From assembly GCA_963853835.1 (NCBI GenBank), contig OY970829.1:29971764-30035763 (forward strand): a DNA stretch of 64,000 bases. The letters are read 5' to 3'. Below are positions 9,187 to 22,075 of this stretch, in pieces. Positions within the stretch are counted from its first letter, which is position 1. Every line of letters starts with the position of its first letter. The translations under genes and the position numbers were made by a program. The stretch comes from Calendula officinalis (Eukaryota > Streptophyta > Magnoliopsida > Asterales > Asteraceae). A model generated the notes under the pieces. It ran no database searches. It was not told where the DNA came from and saw only the letters and a program-made list of their open reading frames with translations.

Positions 9187-12100
9187 GTCTCGGAGATGAG
9201 AGCTGAATATTTTCCACCCAAAGAAGATGTGATCTTGCAAAATGAAGCTCCCACAGACTTCTACATTTTGGTGTCTGGTGCTGCGGTAATAATCAATCAG
9301 CTTTTTTATAGAACAACACGTAACGTCACTACAAGAAAAACCATCTATGGCGACCACAAGAAAATGGCCTATAGCGACGAAATGTCGTCGCCATAGGCTA
9401 TCCCGACGACAAGTGATCGGGAACATTTCGTCACCACAGCTTCGTCGATATAGGGTAAACTTTTCGTCGGCATTGATGTCGTCGCCATAGCTTCCTCTGT
9501 CCCGACGACAAATAGTCCCTAGAAAAATCGTCGGTGGTTATTTTCCCATTCAAAAGAAAATGTTTTATTAAACTCTATCCCGACGACAAATAGTCGGGAT
9601 AGAGTTGCCGGAATTCTTTTCCGGCACTATTTGTCCCGACGACAAGTAGTCGGTAAAAATCGATTTAAATATTTTCCGGCAATACTTGTACCGACCAAAT
9701 GTCGTCGCTATAGAGAAAGGTCAAAGTCAAAATTCAGCTCTATCCTGACCAAATGTCGTCGCGATAGAAAACGTCAAAGTCAAAATTCGGGACCTATAGC
9801 GACGACATGTCGTCGCTATAGGTGGAAAACAGCCTGCCCAATTTCTGCAGTTTCTGTTTTATTCCAGGTTTTACCCGAAATCGCAGAATTCCCAGTTTCT
9901 GTTATCAAACGCAGAATCAAAAAAATCAAAACCATATAAACATTCAAATATCAAATAAAGTACAAATCGTTGATTACAATCCAAATGTTTAAAAACTAAA
10001 ATGGTTCTTGCAAACTAATCCGACGATTCATATTCACCTTCGTCCCGACTACTCTCTTCGTTCCCACCGTCCTCATCTTCATCATCATCACTCTCTTCGT
10101 TCCCACCGTCGTCATCTTCATCGCCTTCAAGATTATGGGGAGCACTTGGATTAACTTGAGCATGTTCCAGTTGTCCATTTAACACATCATCAAAATTTGG
10201 AAGATCTGGTGGTACATAATCTGAAAATCGGCTCGCCAAATATGCATTTTGATTTTGAAGGGTGTTATACACATAATCCGCCATTCGGTCAACTTTGGCC
10301 TCCGCTTGGTTAATTCTAATTTGAGCTTAAGCGAGGTCTTGAGATGACGATGATGAACTTGCTTTGCCTTTGCCTTTGTCTTTGCCTTTATTAACAAAGG
10401 ATTGATCGACCGGGGGTCTTCTTCCAATTCCGCGTGCGTGCCCGCGTGTTTAACCGAGGGCACGTCTTATGCACTCTTGCTCATCAACATCTTGACCCGG
10501 CCCAAGCTCTTGTCTCATTATACCAAGTTCATCTTGTATCAAACCCTAAAAAAATATAACAAACAAATAAGTTAATAATTTTTCAACAATAATAGAAATA
10601 ATTTCTAACATATTAATTTTTTTGTACTTACCCAATCGTGTTCGGCGCGAGGGTTTTCAAACCCTTTTCCCTCTGTGGAATGCATTTGCCGCCACCCCTC
10701 AATATCTTTTCGTTTTTTATCCCCTTCTTGAGTCTATAATAAGCCAAAATGCAATCAATTTTATAGAATTGTTAATAATGTGTTTATATAATCCAATTAA
10801 GTTTTATTACCTCTTTGTACCGCCTTCGGGCATATGATTGAATTCCATGAGAAGAATGATATGGAAGTTTTGCCCTGTTAGAAAACTAGCAATATAAAAA
10901 TATATATAATACTAAATAAATTCATGTAAAACTTACCAATCTGACAACTCTTGGCTATCCGATGTGGATCCTCGTGTGGGGGTCTATCCCCGCCATCACC
11001 TCCGTGTCCCAGCGCCACGTGTGTAGACATATGTTAGAATAATATAACAAGTTAGAAATTACATAAACATATACACAATAATTAAATAACAATTAAACAA
11101 CAATTAAAACCACAAACATATGTCAAATCGGTAATTATAAACCTAAACATATATCAAATCAATTACTAAGGTATTTATAAACCTAAACATATATCAAATC
11201 GGTTATACCACTGGTCAACCACCACCCACCACCGGACAACCACCTTCCACAACCAGGCCGCAACCACCAACAGCCACCACCAACCACCTCCAAAACCACC
11301 ACAAACCACCAAAAGCCACCACAAACCACCAAAAGCCACCACCAACAGCCACCACCAACAGCCACCACCAACCAGCAGCATCCACCACCAACCGCCAACA
11401 GCCACCAACAACCGCCACCAACCACCAACTGCCACCAACTACGAACACCCACACCGACCAGCCCCAACCCACACCAACTACCCCCGACCCAAACCCATTA
11501 CCCACCACCGCCAACGGCGGCATCCCAGCCAGAAAACAGCTCCGACAACCATAAACTCCAAAAAAGTGAGAAAATCATACCTTTTTGCAAAAAAAATCGT
11601 TAGCCGGGAGGGAAGGGAAGTCGCCGGAGTTATAAAACCACAATGGAGGATGAAATCCACTTGAATCCGTCGGAAATCGGAAGAAATCGTCGGAAATCGC
11701 CGCTGGTTCGATAGAGAATCGTTTTTGGGGTAAAAAGTTAAGTCTGCCAAAAGTCTGCAATATCAGATCTGTTTTTGACCTATGCCGACGACAAATAGTC
11801 GGTATAGGTCAAAATGTCGTCGCTACAGGTAACCAAAACGACGCCGTTCAGCTTTTTCTGGCAAATAATTAATTAAAATATAATTAATATTAATTATTTA
11901 TAAAAAAAATTATTTAATACCTGTCCCGACCACATGTAGTCGGGAAAAGCTCCAAAAAATTTTCAATCCCCGCGTAACACTTTTCGTCAACCCGCCAAAA
12001 ATTTCGTCTCCCGCTTTGACCAATCAAAAATTCCGTCACCCGTCTATAGCGACTACTTGTCGTCGCTATAGATCCTTTTTAGGGTTTTCGGTTACGTTTT

Positions 12101-15100
12101 ACGCTTACGGTCTACTGTTTATGTACATATCATTTGTGTATATTGTATGAATGTGGGCATCATTCTATTACATGTATGTATACTGGAATACATACCTAAT
12201 GTTCATTAATACAGGTATACACGTACGAGATATTTAAATGGAATCCTAAATACATTGATACGAGTACATGCAGTGATACATCCATTGATAGTATACATTG
12301 GCACATACACGGATACAAACATACAGTGATACATACGTAAAGCGATACATACACAATGATATGAATACATGTAGTGATACATCTATTGAAACGCGTATAC
12401 GTACACACGAGATATATATGCATGTAGTATACATGAGATATACATGGATTCATACATACATTGATACGAGTACATGCAGTGATACTTCCGTTGACAGTAC
12501 ACAGTGATATATACATTCATGGAGTTATATATACATGTTAAACGCTAAACCCTAAATACACACATCAACCCTAGACCCTAACCCCTAATCTCTAAAACAG
12601 CTTATAGCGACGAAATGTCGTCGCTATAGGTAAAAATATATATATAAAAAATTAATTTTTTATTTTTGGCGACAACATGTCGTCGCCATAGATTCCAACC
12701 AAACGACATCGTTTTTTCCTCCGGCGACATTTGTAAAAGAAATTAAAAAATTATTTAAATTTAACCTATACCGACCACATGTCGTCGGCATAGGATGTCG
12801 TCATTTCTATCTCCGACACCTATATTTAAAGAAAATAAAAAATAAATAATATTTTGTCTGTCCCGACCAAATGTCGTCGCTATAGAGAAAGGTCAAAGTC
12901 AAAATTCAGCTCTATCCTGACCAAATGTCGTCGCGATAGAAAACGTCAAAGTCAAAATTCGGGACCTATAGCGACGACATGTCGTCGCTATAGGTGGAAA
13001 ACAGCCTGCCCAATTTCTGCAGTTTCTGTTTTATTCCAGGTTTTACCCGAAATCGCAGAATTCCCAGTTTCTGTTATCAAACGCAGAATCAAAAAAATCA
13101 AAACCATATAAACATTCAAATATCAAATAAAGTACAAATCGTTGATTACAATCCAAATGTTTAAAAACTAAAATGGTTCTTGCAAACTAATCCGACGATT
13201 CATATTCACCTTCGTCCCGACTACTCTCTTCGTTCCCACCGTCCTCATCTTCATCATCATCACTCTCTTCGTTCCCACCGTCGTCATCTTCATCGCCTTC
13301 AAGATTATGGGGAGCACTTGGATTAACTTGAGCATGTTCCAGTTGTCCATTTAACACATCATCAAAATTTGGAAGATCTGGTGGTACATAATCTGAAAAT
13401 CGGCTCGCCAAATATGCATTTTGATTTTGAAGGGTGTTATACACATAATCCGCCATTCGGTCAACTTTGGCCTCCGCTTGGTTAATTCTAATTTGAGCTT
13501 AAGCGAGGTCTTGAGATGACGATGATGAACTTGCTTTGCCTTTGCCTTTGTCTTTGCCTTTATTAACAAAGGATTGATCGACCGGGGGTCTTCTTCCAAT
13601 TCCGCGTGCGTGCCCGCGTGTTTAACCGAGGGCACGTCTTATGCACTCTTGCTCATCAACATCTTGACCCGGCCCAAGCTCTTGTCTCATTATACCAAGT
13701 TCATCTTGTATCAAACCCTAAAAAAATATAACAAACAAATAAGTTAATAATTTTTCAACAATAATAGAAATAATTTCTAACATATTAATTTTTTTGTACT
13801 TACCCAATCGTGTTCGGCGCGAGGGTTTTCAAACCCTTTTCCCTCTGTGGAATGCATTTGCCGCCACCCCTCAATATCTTTTCGTTTTTTATCCCCTTCT
13901 TGAGTCTATAATAAGCCAAAATGCAATCAATTTTATAGAATTGTTAATAATGTGTTTATATAATCCAATTAAGTTTTATTACCTCTTTGTACCGCCTTCG
14001 GGCATATGATTGAATTCCATGAGAAGAATGATATGGAAGTTTTGCCCTGTTAGAAAACTAGCAATATAAAAATATATATAATACTAAATAAATTCATGTA
14101 AAACTTACCAATCTGACAACTCTTGGCTATCCGATGTGGATCCTCGTGTGGGGGTCTATCCCCGCCATCACCTCCGTGTCCCAGCGCCACGTGTGTAGAC
14201 ATATGTTAGAATAATATAACAAGTTAGAAATTACATAAACATATACACAATAATTAAATAACAATTAAACAACAATTAAAACCACAAACATATGTCAAAT
14301 CGGTAATTATAAACCTAAACATATATCAAATCAATTACTAAGGTATTTATAAACCTAAACATATATCAAATCGGTTATACCACTGGTCAACCACCACCCA
14401 CCACCGGACAACCACCTTCCACAACCAGGCCGCAACCACCAACAGCCACCACCAACCACCTCCAAAACCACCACAAACCACCAAAAGCCACCACAAACCA
14501 CCAAAAGCCACCACCAACAGCCACCACCAACAGCCACCACCAACCAGCAGCATCCACCACCAACCGCCAACAGCCACCAACAACCGCCACCAACCACCAA
14601 CTGCCACCAACTACGAACACCCACACCGACCAGCCCCAACCCACACCAACTACCCCCGACCCAAACCCATTACCCACCACCGCCAACGGCGGCATCCCAG
14701 CCAGAAAACAGCTCCGACAACCATAAACTCCAAAAAAGTGAGAAAATCATACCTTTTTGCAAAAAAAATCGTTAGCCGGGAGGGAAGGGAAGTCGCCGGA
14801 GTTATAAAACCACAATGGAGGATGAAATCCACTTGAATCCGTCGGAAATCGGAAGAAATCGTCGGAAATCGCCGCTGGTTCGATAGAGAATCGTTTTTGG
14901 GGTAAAAAGTTAAGTCTGCCAAAAGTCTGCAATATCAGATCTGTTTTTGACCTATGCCGACGACAAATAGTCGGTATAGGTCAAAATGTCGTCGCTACAG
15001 GTAACCAAAACGACGCCGTTCAGCTTTTTCTGGCAAATAATTAATTAAAATATAATTAATATTAATTATTTATAAAAAAAATTATTTAATACCTGTCCCG

Positions 15101-18100
15101 ACCACATGTAGTCGGGAAAAGCTCCAAAAAATTTTCAATCCCCGCGTAACACTTTTCGTCAACCCGCCAAAAATTTCGTCTCCCGCTTTGACCAATCAAA
15201 AATTCCGTCACCCGTCTATAGCGACTACTTGTCGTCGCTATAGATCCTTTTTAGGGTTTTCGGTTACGTTTTACGCTTACGGTCTACTGTTTATGTACAT
15301 ATCATTTGTGTATATTGTATGAATGTGGGCATCATTCTATTACATGTATGTATACTGGAATACATACCTAATGTTCATTAATACAGGTATACACGTACGA
15401 GATATTTAAATGGAATCCTAAATACATTGATACGAGTACATGCAGTGATACATCCATTGATAGTATACATTGGCACATACACGGATACAAACATACAGTG
15501 ATACATACGTAAAGCGATACATACACAATGATATGAATACATGTAGTGATACATCTATTGAAACGCGTATACGTACACACGAGATATATATGCATGTAGT
15601 ATACATGAGATATACATGGATTCATACATACATTGATACGAGTACATGCAGTGATACTTCCGTTGACAGTACACAGTGATATATACATTCATGGAGTTAT
15701 ATATACATGTTAAACGCTAAACCCTAAATACACACATCAACCCTAGACCCTAACCCCTAATCTCTAAAACAGCTTATAGCGACGAAATGTCGTCGCTATA
15801 GGTAAAAATATATATATAAAAAATTAATTTTTTATTTTTGGCGACAACATGTCGTCGCCATAGATTCCAACCAAACGACATCGTTTTTTCCTCCGGCGAC
15901 ATTTGTAAAAGAAATTAAAAAATTATTTAAATTTAACCTATACCGACCACATGTCGTCGGCATAGGATGTCGTCATTTCTATCTCCGACACCTATATTTA
16001 AAGAAAATAAAAAATAAATAATATTTTGTCTGTCCCGACCACTTGTTGTCGCCATAGGTGTCCGCAAAACGACAAAAACGTTATTTTCGCCAAACTTAAT
16101 AAAAGAAAATGAAAATTAATTTATTTTATATGTGTCCCGACCACATGTCGTCGGTATAGGTATTGGTCAAAGTCGAGATTTTGTTACCGCCTCTCGCCGA
16201 CGATGTGTGGTCGCCATAACTAAAGTCAATGGGTAGCCCGGTCAAAGTTTTTTTTAACTTGTCCCGACCACTTGTCGTCGCTATAGCTCGAGCTATGGCG
16301 ACGACAAATGTCGTCGCTATAGGTTTCGTCGCCATAGGTAGTTTTTCTTGTAGTGCGTAGATAGCTAATTAAGGGCATGTTTGGGAAAGTTTATTTAGGG
16401 GGGCTTTTTAACTTATTAGCTTAATAAGCCTAAATAAGCTTGAAAATTCAAGTTTATTTAGGCTTATTAAGCTAAAAAACCCGCTAAATAAGTTTTCCCA
16501 AACATGCCCTAACTCCATACAATTCTTGTATATATGTTCTAGAATAAATTACACGGATAATCCTTGTGGTTTGCTAAAAGTTTTGGATTTGGTCTCTAAG
16601 TCTCAGAAATTACACGAATGATCCATGTGATTTGAAACTTGCCACGCTTTTGGTCCCTAATACTAACAGACGTTAAGATTGGCGGTTAAACATTTCGTAA
16701 TGACTAAAATACCTTTTTTAAAAACTCCACCTATAAAAACCCCTCCCCTTCATTTTCATTTCTTTTTACATCAATATATGGAGAATTAATAAAGTTAAAA
16801 TTGCTCAACCATCATAGCATATAAACCAGAAAAAACAATTATCAGATCTGTCTCAGGAATCAGTACCTATGGGTTTTCCCGACAATGATGGTGGTGGTGA
16901 TTGGCCTTCGAATCTCATGTGTGGGGTGATAGAGAGTGAGATGGAGAGGGGGCATATGAGAGAGGGAGAAAGAGAAATAATTAAATAAATCAAAATTAAT
17001 TATAAGATGTGAAAATTAAATCTAAAGGCATTTTTGTCATTTAAAAAAATTTAACAGCCATTTTTAACGGACGTCCATTGTTAGGGACCAAAAGTTGTGA
17101 CCGACCCTCATATTTAAGGATTATCCGTATAATTTCTAGGATTTAAGGATCAAATTTAAAACTTTTAGCAAATCACACAACTATGCGTGTAATTTACTCT
17201 ATGTTCTATATGCAAACATTTCTATTAATAGCTTTTAAATTGGAATTTTGTTTTAACAGGAGTTGATTTCTCGCAGAAGTGGGGTTGAACAGGTACATTA
17301 TAGATACAAATGACATGCAATTATTTTGCCATATCTCAAATTAAGAGTTGGTTTTCATCTTTCTATACAAAGTTGATCAAGGAATTTATGTGTATGTTTG
17401 TAGGTTGTTAGAGAGTTAAAAACTGGAGATGTGTGTGGTGAGATAGGTGTACTTTGTTACAGACCACAAGTATTTACTGTTCGTACAAGACGGTTGAGCC
17501 AGCTGTTAAGATTAAACCGCACTCAATTTCGCAACATTATCCAATCAAATGTAGCAGATGGTACAATAATCATCAACAATCTCCTTCAGGTACCATACAC
17601 TTAACCTTTTTTTAATTATTTTTATTACTCCGTCCGTCCCAAAATTATTGTCAACAGACAAAAATCACACGTACAGTTTAAGAAAAGTGCATTTATTACA
17701 TTGTGCAACCAATAAAATGTTACCTTTATCACCTAACTGTGTTTTAATTGGTTGGATTTTCAAGTGGACAGTGATTTTAGGACATTTAAAAAAGGAAACG
17801 TGGACAATATAATTGGGGTGATTTTTTAATATAGACTAAATGAAATCAAAGTTCCCCTAGAAAAGACTTGTATTTTCAATTCTTCTCAAAATAGACCGTG
17901 CGACCGTGCTACTCCACTAGAACGCCCCCACGTGTCCGAGTTAGTGCTGCTCAACCTTGTTACTGCTGCTCGTTAGTACTACTCAACCTTGTTACTACTG
18001 CTCTCAACCTTATTACTACTGTTCGTTAATACTGCTCAACCTCGTTACTACTGCTAGTTAGTATTGCTCAACACTTAGTGCTACTCCAGTGAGTGCTCTA

Positions 18101-21100
18101 GTTAGTGCTGCTCACCACTTAGTGCTGCTCAAAGTTACTGCTGCTCTATGAAGTCTCCCAGTCGCACGGGGTATTTTGAGAAGATTGAAGTCGCTCATTT
18201 AAATTGGTCTATTTTAGTAATTAATTCATAAAATTGGGACGCATGGAGTATTGGGTAGTATGAAAATAGAAAATTAACATCAATCTTGATTTAAAAAATT
18301 CTTTTTGTAATGATGCAGCATTTGAAAGAAAGAACTGACCCAATAATGGAAACAGTATTGGTAGATATAGAAAATATGTTGTCTCAAGGAAGGATGGATG
18401 TACCTCTCAGTTTATGTTTTGCAGTGTCTAGAGGTGATGATGTATTGCTGCATAAACTGCTTAGGCGAGGCGTTCTTGATGCAAATGAGATGGATGCTAA
18501 TGGAAGGACAGTTTTGGTACGAAATTATTTTAGTTAGTGTGTCAAATATGATTAATATTAATTAAATAACGGTCATTAAGGTGGTAATTTTCTACATCAA
18601 TATTGATTCACTTTTTGTCTTTGTTTACTGTTTGACTCTTTTTCCGGGTTACTTTTACAGAATCTTGCAGCAGCCAAAGGAAGTTTAGAATGTGTACTTT
18701 TACTTTTGGATTATGGAGCGGATCCAAATAAAAAAGGTATCTTATGCTCACATTTACACACACAATCTTATTGTCTCTCTACAAAACTTAGATCAAGTAC
18801 ATTCTTATGTATCATGTCCCATGGAATTTGAAACACTTATGAGGAAAAATCAAACAAAATCGACCCCGTTTATGCCGGAATTTGTTTAGCTTTAAAACGG
18901 GAAATTCTACTAAAGGTGTCCATTTATGTGAAAATGAGTCCATTTGGAATATATATTCTATTGCAACGGGTCGTACATGTTAAAAGTCACTTATGAATGA
19001 TTATTAGAGTAAATTATACAAATTGTCCTTTAGGTTTGTATCATCTTACATATTTAGTCCTTTAGTTTCATAAATTACACGGGTAGTTCTTATTTTTGAA
19101 ACTATTGACACGTTTGGAATATATAAAAGCCACTTATGAATGATTATCATAAAGTAAATTACACAAATGGTCCTTAGGTTTGTATCGTACTACATATTTA
19201 GTCATTTAGTATCATAAATTACACTGTTAGTCCTTATTTCTGAAACAATTGACATTTTTAGTTCTTTACCTAAACTGACGTTTATTTTCCCCGTCAATTA
19301 TGGTCACATGAACCTAAAAGACCGTTAATGGAATTTACTCTTATTATTATTATTCTTGTGGTGTTGCAGATTGTGAAGGAAATGTTCCCCTTTGGAGTGC
19401 AATCATAGGACAAAACGAATCAATCATTAAACTACTAGTAGACAACGGTGCAACTTTAACTTCCGGCGACGTAGGCGAATTCGCATCTTACGCAGTAGAA
19501 GAAAACAACATAGATGTACTCAAAAAAATAATAAAACATCACGGAGACATCACGGTCCGAAACAGCATGGGAACAACATCACTACACAAAGCCATCTCAG
19601 AAGAGAAAACACAAATAGTTGACTTTCTAATAAAACAAAAAGCCAACATCGACATGCCAGACGTGCACGGGTGGACCCCACGCGAGCTGGCGAATCATCA
19701 GGCGCACGAAGATATTTTACAATTGTTTCATCAAGTTCCTGCACCGAAAGATAAATTGGTTGGAAGTAAAACGAAACTTGATGGTGCGTCGTATATTAAA
19801 AAGTATAAAAGTGAGCCAAGAATGCCGCCAATGCCAACTGAAATGTCTAGGGTTTCGTCTTCTGGCGTGCAGCAAGATGGCAGGAGAAAAGCTGATGATT
19901 TTAGTAATTCGCTTTTCGGGATCGTTTCGACTGCTAGTAAGAAGCAAAGTGCAGGTAACCGTTTTTTGACTAACCGTTATTACATAAATCGTCCTTGTGA
20001 TTTGCATTATGTTAAGCATTTCATCCTTTTTGACCTTTTTTATTATACACATACTCCCTAATTTAAAACTTTTAACATCTAACGGTTCGTAGTTTTGAAA
20101 TTTGTAACATCCATGCTTCTTAATTTTGAAACTTGTATCATCAGTGGTCCCGTAAATAACTTAGCGCCCTTTTTTTTGAGACCGTTGGTGTTAAAAGTCA
20201 AATTACTACCGGCTATCCATGTAATAAATGAAACTTGAGAAACGAAATCCGGAATTTCTTACAATCCATGGGACGATTTATGTAATACTTCTTCCGATTC
20301 AAAATAAGTGAAACATTATTGGTTTTACGGTTTTTGAGGCAAAATATTATAATGAGGGTTAATTAAATTAAATTGGATAGTTAGTAGGGAATGAGTTCCA
20401 CACTTTTTTAATAAAGTGAGATCAATTATGTTTAAAAGTAAAAGTAAGGGTACATGAGTCATTTCATTATATTAAAGGAGATAGTGAGTATGAGTCTCAC
20501 TACTTTATACACCCAGAAATAGAAAATTTTATTTTGAATCAGAGGAAGTATATTCTTTTGTTAGTGTGGGTCAGACAAACATGCCGGTTATAGGTAACTT
20601 ATATGGGTACAACAATATCTCTTAATAGATGTGGAAAAAATGGAGGGTTAATCTGGTAACGAATTCAGTTTGGATTGACCTGAAACACGTTTTGTCCACT
20701 TTCTAAGTTTTTTTTAACAATCAGTTAATGAATTATATATGATTACAAAAACAAATTATTACAATAATAGTCTACTTTTTATTAATAAATTACTTAGGTA
20801 AACCTTTTTTTAGCTTTAATTTTTTGTATTTGACATGTTAGGAATTAAATATAACCTAAATTGACTTATTGATAAGCTATTTAGTTATTTACAGTTTTAG
20901 TGTTTGTTACATACAGTTGAAATGGGGTTCATGCCATCAGCACTACCTATCGGTGGGGTTGACCATCAAATCGCTAGAGTAACAATAAGTTGTCCCGAGG
21001 CAAATGACGAATTAGGGAAACTTATTCGTCTTCCCGAATCCATCCAAGAGTTGCTAGCAATCAGTGCCCAAAAATTCTCAATTTCTCCCACAAAAATTCT

Positions 21101-21191
21101 AGATAAAAACGGAGCTCTTATTGACGATATACAACTTATTAGAGACGGTGATCATCTCATAGTTGCTACTAACAATTGGGTCAAAAAGTAA
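9187..21191 (+). CDS. AKT1: AKT1-like inward-rectifying K+ channel, 3' exons (5' part missing)
   Basis: Seven exons: 9187-9285, 17260-17292, 17404-17589, 18319-18516, 18661-18736, 19370-19954, 20917-21191. All have GT-AG sites and continuous phase. The family makes voltage-gated K+ uptake channels of the plasma membrane. Visible parts in order: cNBD (SEMRAEYFPPKEDVILQNEA to NNLLQ), a linker (LSLCFAVSRGDDVLLHKLL), about five ankyrin repeats (for example GTTSLHKAISEEKTQIVDFL and HGWTPRELANHQAHEDI), then SNSLFGIV and the C-terminal KHA domain (RVTISCPEANDELGKLIRLP to DGDHLIVATN). The membrane exons S1-S6 with the pore are not here: left of 8946 the DNA is La1 flank. Intron 1 is swollen by a 7-kb CACTA element. 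An in-frame ATG at 9196 would allow a 480-aa soluble fragment if transcribed. AKT5 or SPIK is an alternative name. Confidence 0.85.
10015..11030 (-). pseudogene. CACTA accessory-protein remnant, unit 1
   Basis: A possible start at 11030 gives MSTHVALGHGGDGGDRPPHE, with a GT donor near 10936. Later exon-like blocks read KLPYHSSHGIQSYARRRYKE (about 10812-10880) and QEGDKKRKDIEGWRQMHS (about 10630-10735), then the Gln/Glu-rich block and acidic tail as in the left copy. The arrangement resembles the plant Ptta/En/Spm accessory protein. In-frame stops interrupt the last exon. Confidence 0.6.
11175..11523. repeat. CCA-rich low-complexity tract
   Basis: Runs of CCACCACCAACAGCCACCAC and variants. 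Trp/Gly/Val-rich open frames on the minus strand are composition artefacts. Repeated at 14347-14695; absent from the left CACTA copy. Confidence 0.8.
13187..14202 (-). pseudogene. CACTA accessory-protein remnant, unit 2
   Basis: The copy of 10015-11030 in the second tandem unit (offset 3172), with the same exon-like blocks and the same in-frame stops. The stops were therefore present before the tandem duplication. Confidence 0.6.
16373..16509. mobile_element. PIF/Harbinger MITE (second copy)
   Basis: Same sequence and TAA flanks as 2397-2533. Confidence 0.85.
16542..17199. mobile_element. MULE-type MITE (second copy)
   Basis: Same element and same TATGTTCTA duplication as 2566-3223. Confidence 0.85.
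17628..18248. mobile_element. Stowaway MITE with internal AGTGCTGCTC-type repeats
   Basis: Ends CTCCGTCCGTCCC and GGGACGCATGGAG are inverted and flanked by TA. The centre (17938-18150) holds degenerate repeats of TTAGTGCTGCTCAACC. The element lies 38 bp after an AKT1 donor and ends 70 bp before the next acceptor. At 621 bp it is long for a Stowaway MITE. Confidence 0.75.
19007..19340. mobile_element. MULE-type MITE in AKT1 intron
   Basis: Ends GAGTAAATTATACAAATTGT and GGAATTTACTC. The flanking 9-mers TGATTATTA and TTATTATTA differ at one base. It ends 29 bp before the acceptor of the large ankyrin exon and so contributes to the acceptor region. The TTTGTATCRTMYTACATATTT phrase is repeated inside. 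Confidence 0.7.
20288..20548. mobile_element. Stowaway-type MITE in last AKT1 intron
   Basis: CTTCTTCCGATTCAAAATAA at the left and TTATTTTGAATCAGAGGAAG at the right, flanked by TA. Confidence 0.75.
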
Positions 21192-21960
21192 ACTTACAAG
21201 TTTGACCAACCACTAACTTCAACACGCATGTTGACCCGACCCTGGTCAACCCGTGGTAAGTGTTGCACATACGGAAATATTCACATGGACAAGAAGATTA
21301 TAGCTATTTTGTTGGATGAACACATTACTAGATATAGATTTTAATGAGAGAATGTAGATTAAGGGCTTAGGTGGTTAGTGAGATAGTGTAAATGTGCTAG
21401 CATGTTTAGTAAATCAGTGGATCATACACAATGTGGTTTAGTTTTCAAATTGGAAATTGTGTTTGAATCATTTGTATTTTGTAATGTATCATATACTTCA
21501 AGTCTTTGGTATCTTTCCGGATGAGTTGATACTGAGAGAAATAAAAGCTTATGGTAATTTTGCCTGGTAAATAATATGATTCAAACAATTAGATAGGATT
21601 ATTTTTTATTTTATTTTTTTGTCGTTAGAGAACTATTAGTTTGAAGCTATTTATTAAGTAGATATGTTTTATTTTAGGGTATGTTTAGATAAACTTTTCA
21701 AAAGTGCTTATTGATTTATTGGCTTTTGATAAGTCAAAATCAAGAATTAAGGAGCACTTTAGTTCTTGATTTTGGCTTTTTCAATAACCTGGAAGTCACA
21801 ACCTCAAGTCTTGCATGATGCACAAATATGTTCTGAAATAACAGCAGGACTTAATTTTCAGGCAACACACTTGTTATGTTTCGACAATTTTGTGTTTATC
21901 AAAAATATGCACCATGTAGAACTTGAATTTGAGACCTCTGCATTAACCAACTGACCAATT
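21192..21960. other. AKT1 3' flank
   Basis: Probable 3' UTR and spacer. An AATAAA lies at about 21540. A partial foldback (21676-21790) with the arms AATCAAGAA and TTCTTGATT is the only structure noticed. Confidence 0.4.
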
Positions 21961-22050
21961 AGACGATATATTCATTACTTGACTATAAATAGACGATATA
22001 TTCATTACTTGACTATAATTAGACGATATATTCATTACTTGACTATAATT
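21961..22050. repeat. 3 x 30-bp tandem repeat
   Basis: AGACGATATATTCATTACTT plus GACTATAAWT, three times in a row, with one base different in the first unit. Confidence 0.9.
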
Positions 22051-22075
22051 TTCTATATTAATTTCTTAAAGTTTA

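Larger units (their letters stand above)
9691..16034. repeat. 3172-bp tandem duplication inside CACTA
   Basis: Units 9691-12862 and 12863-16034 are repeated at a constant offset of 3172 with no differences noticed in the parts compared. The junction at 12863 joins two subterminal motifs at the shared 7-mer CCGACCA. This suggests unequal exchange, or misaligned repair, between short element repeats. The left CACTA copy has only one unit. Confidence 0.9.
9327..16355. mobile_element. Complete CACTA transposon in AKT1 intron
   Basis: Begins CACTACAAGAAAAACC at 9327 and ends GGTAGTTTTTCTTGTAGTG at 16355. The 3-bp direct repeat CGT flanks it at 9324-9326 and 16356-16358, as expected for CACTA elements. 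It starts 41 bp after the splice donor of the cNBD exon. Inside are subterminal motifs, degraded accessory-protein exons (twice), CCA-rich low-complexity DNA and ATACAT arrays. No TNP2-like transposase is seen, so it would need a helper. Confidence 0.95.

Noticed and set aside
11175..11523. Long Trp/Gly/Val-rich open frames in three phases on the minus strand
   Set aside because: Caused by CCACCA low-complexity DNA; three overlapping frames and no domain.
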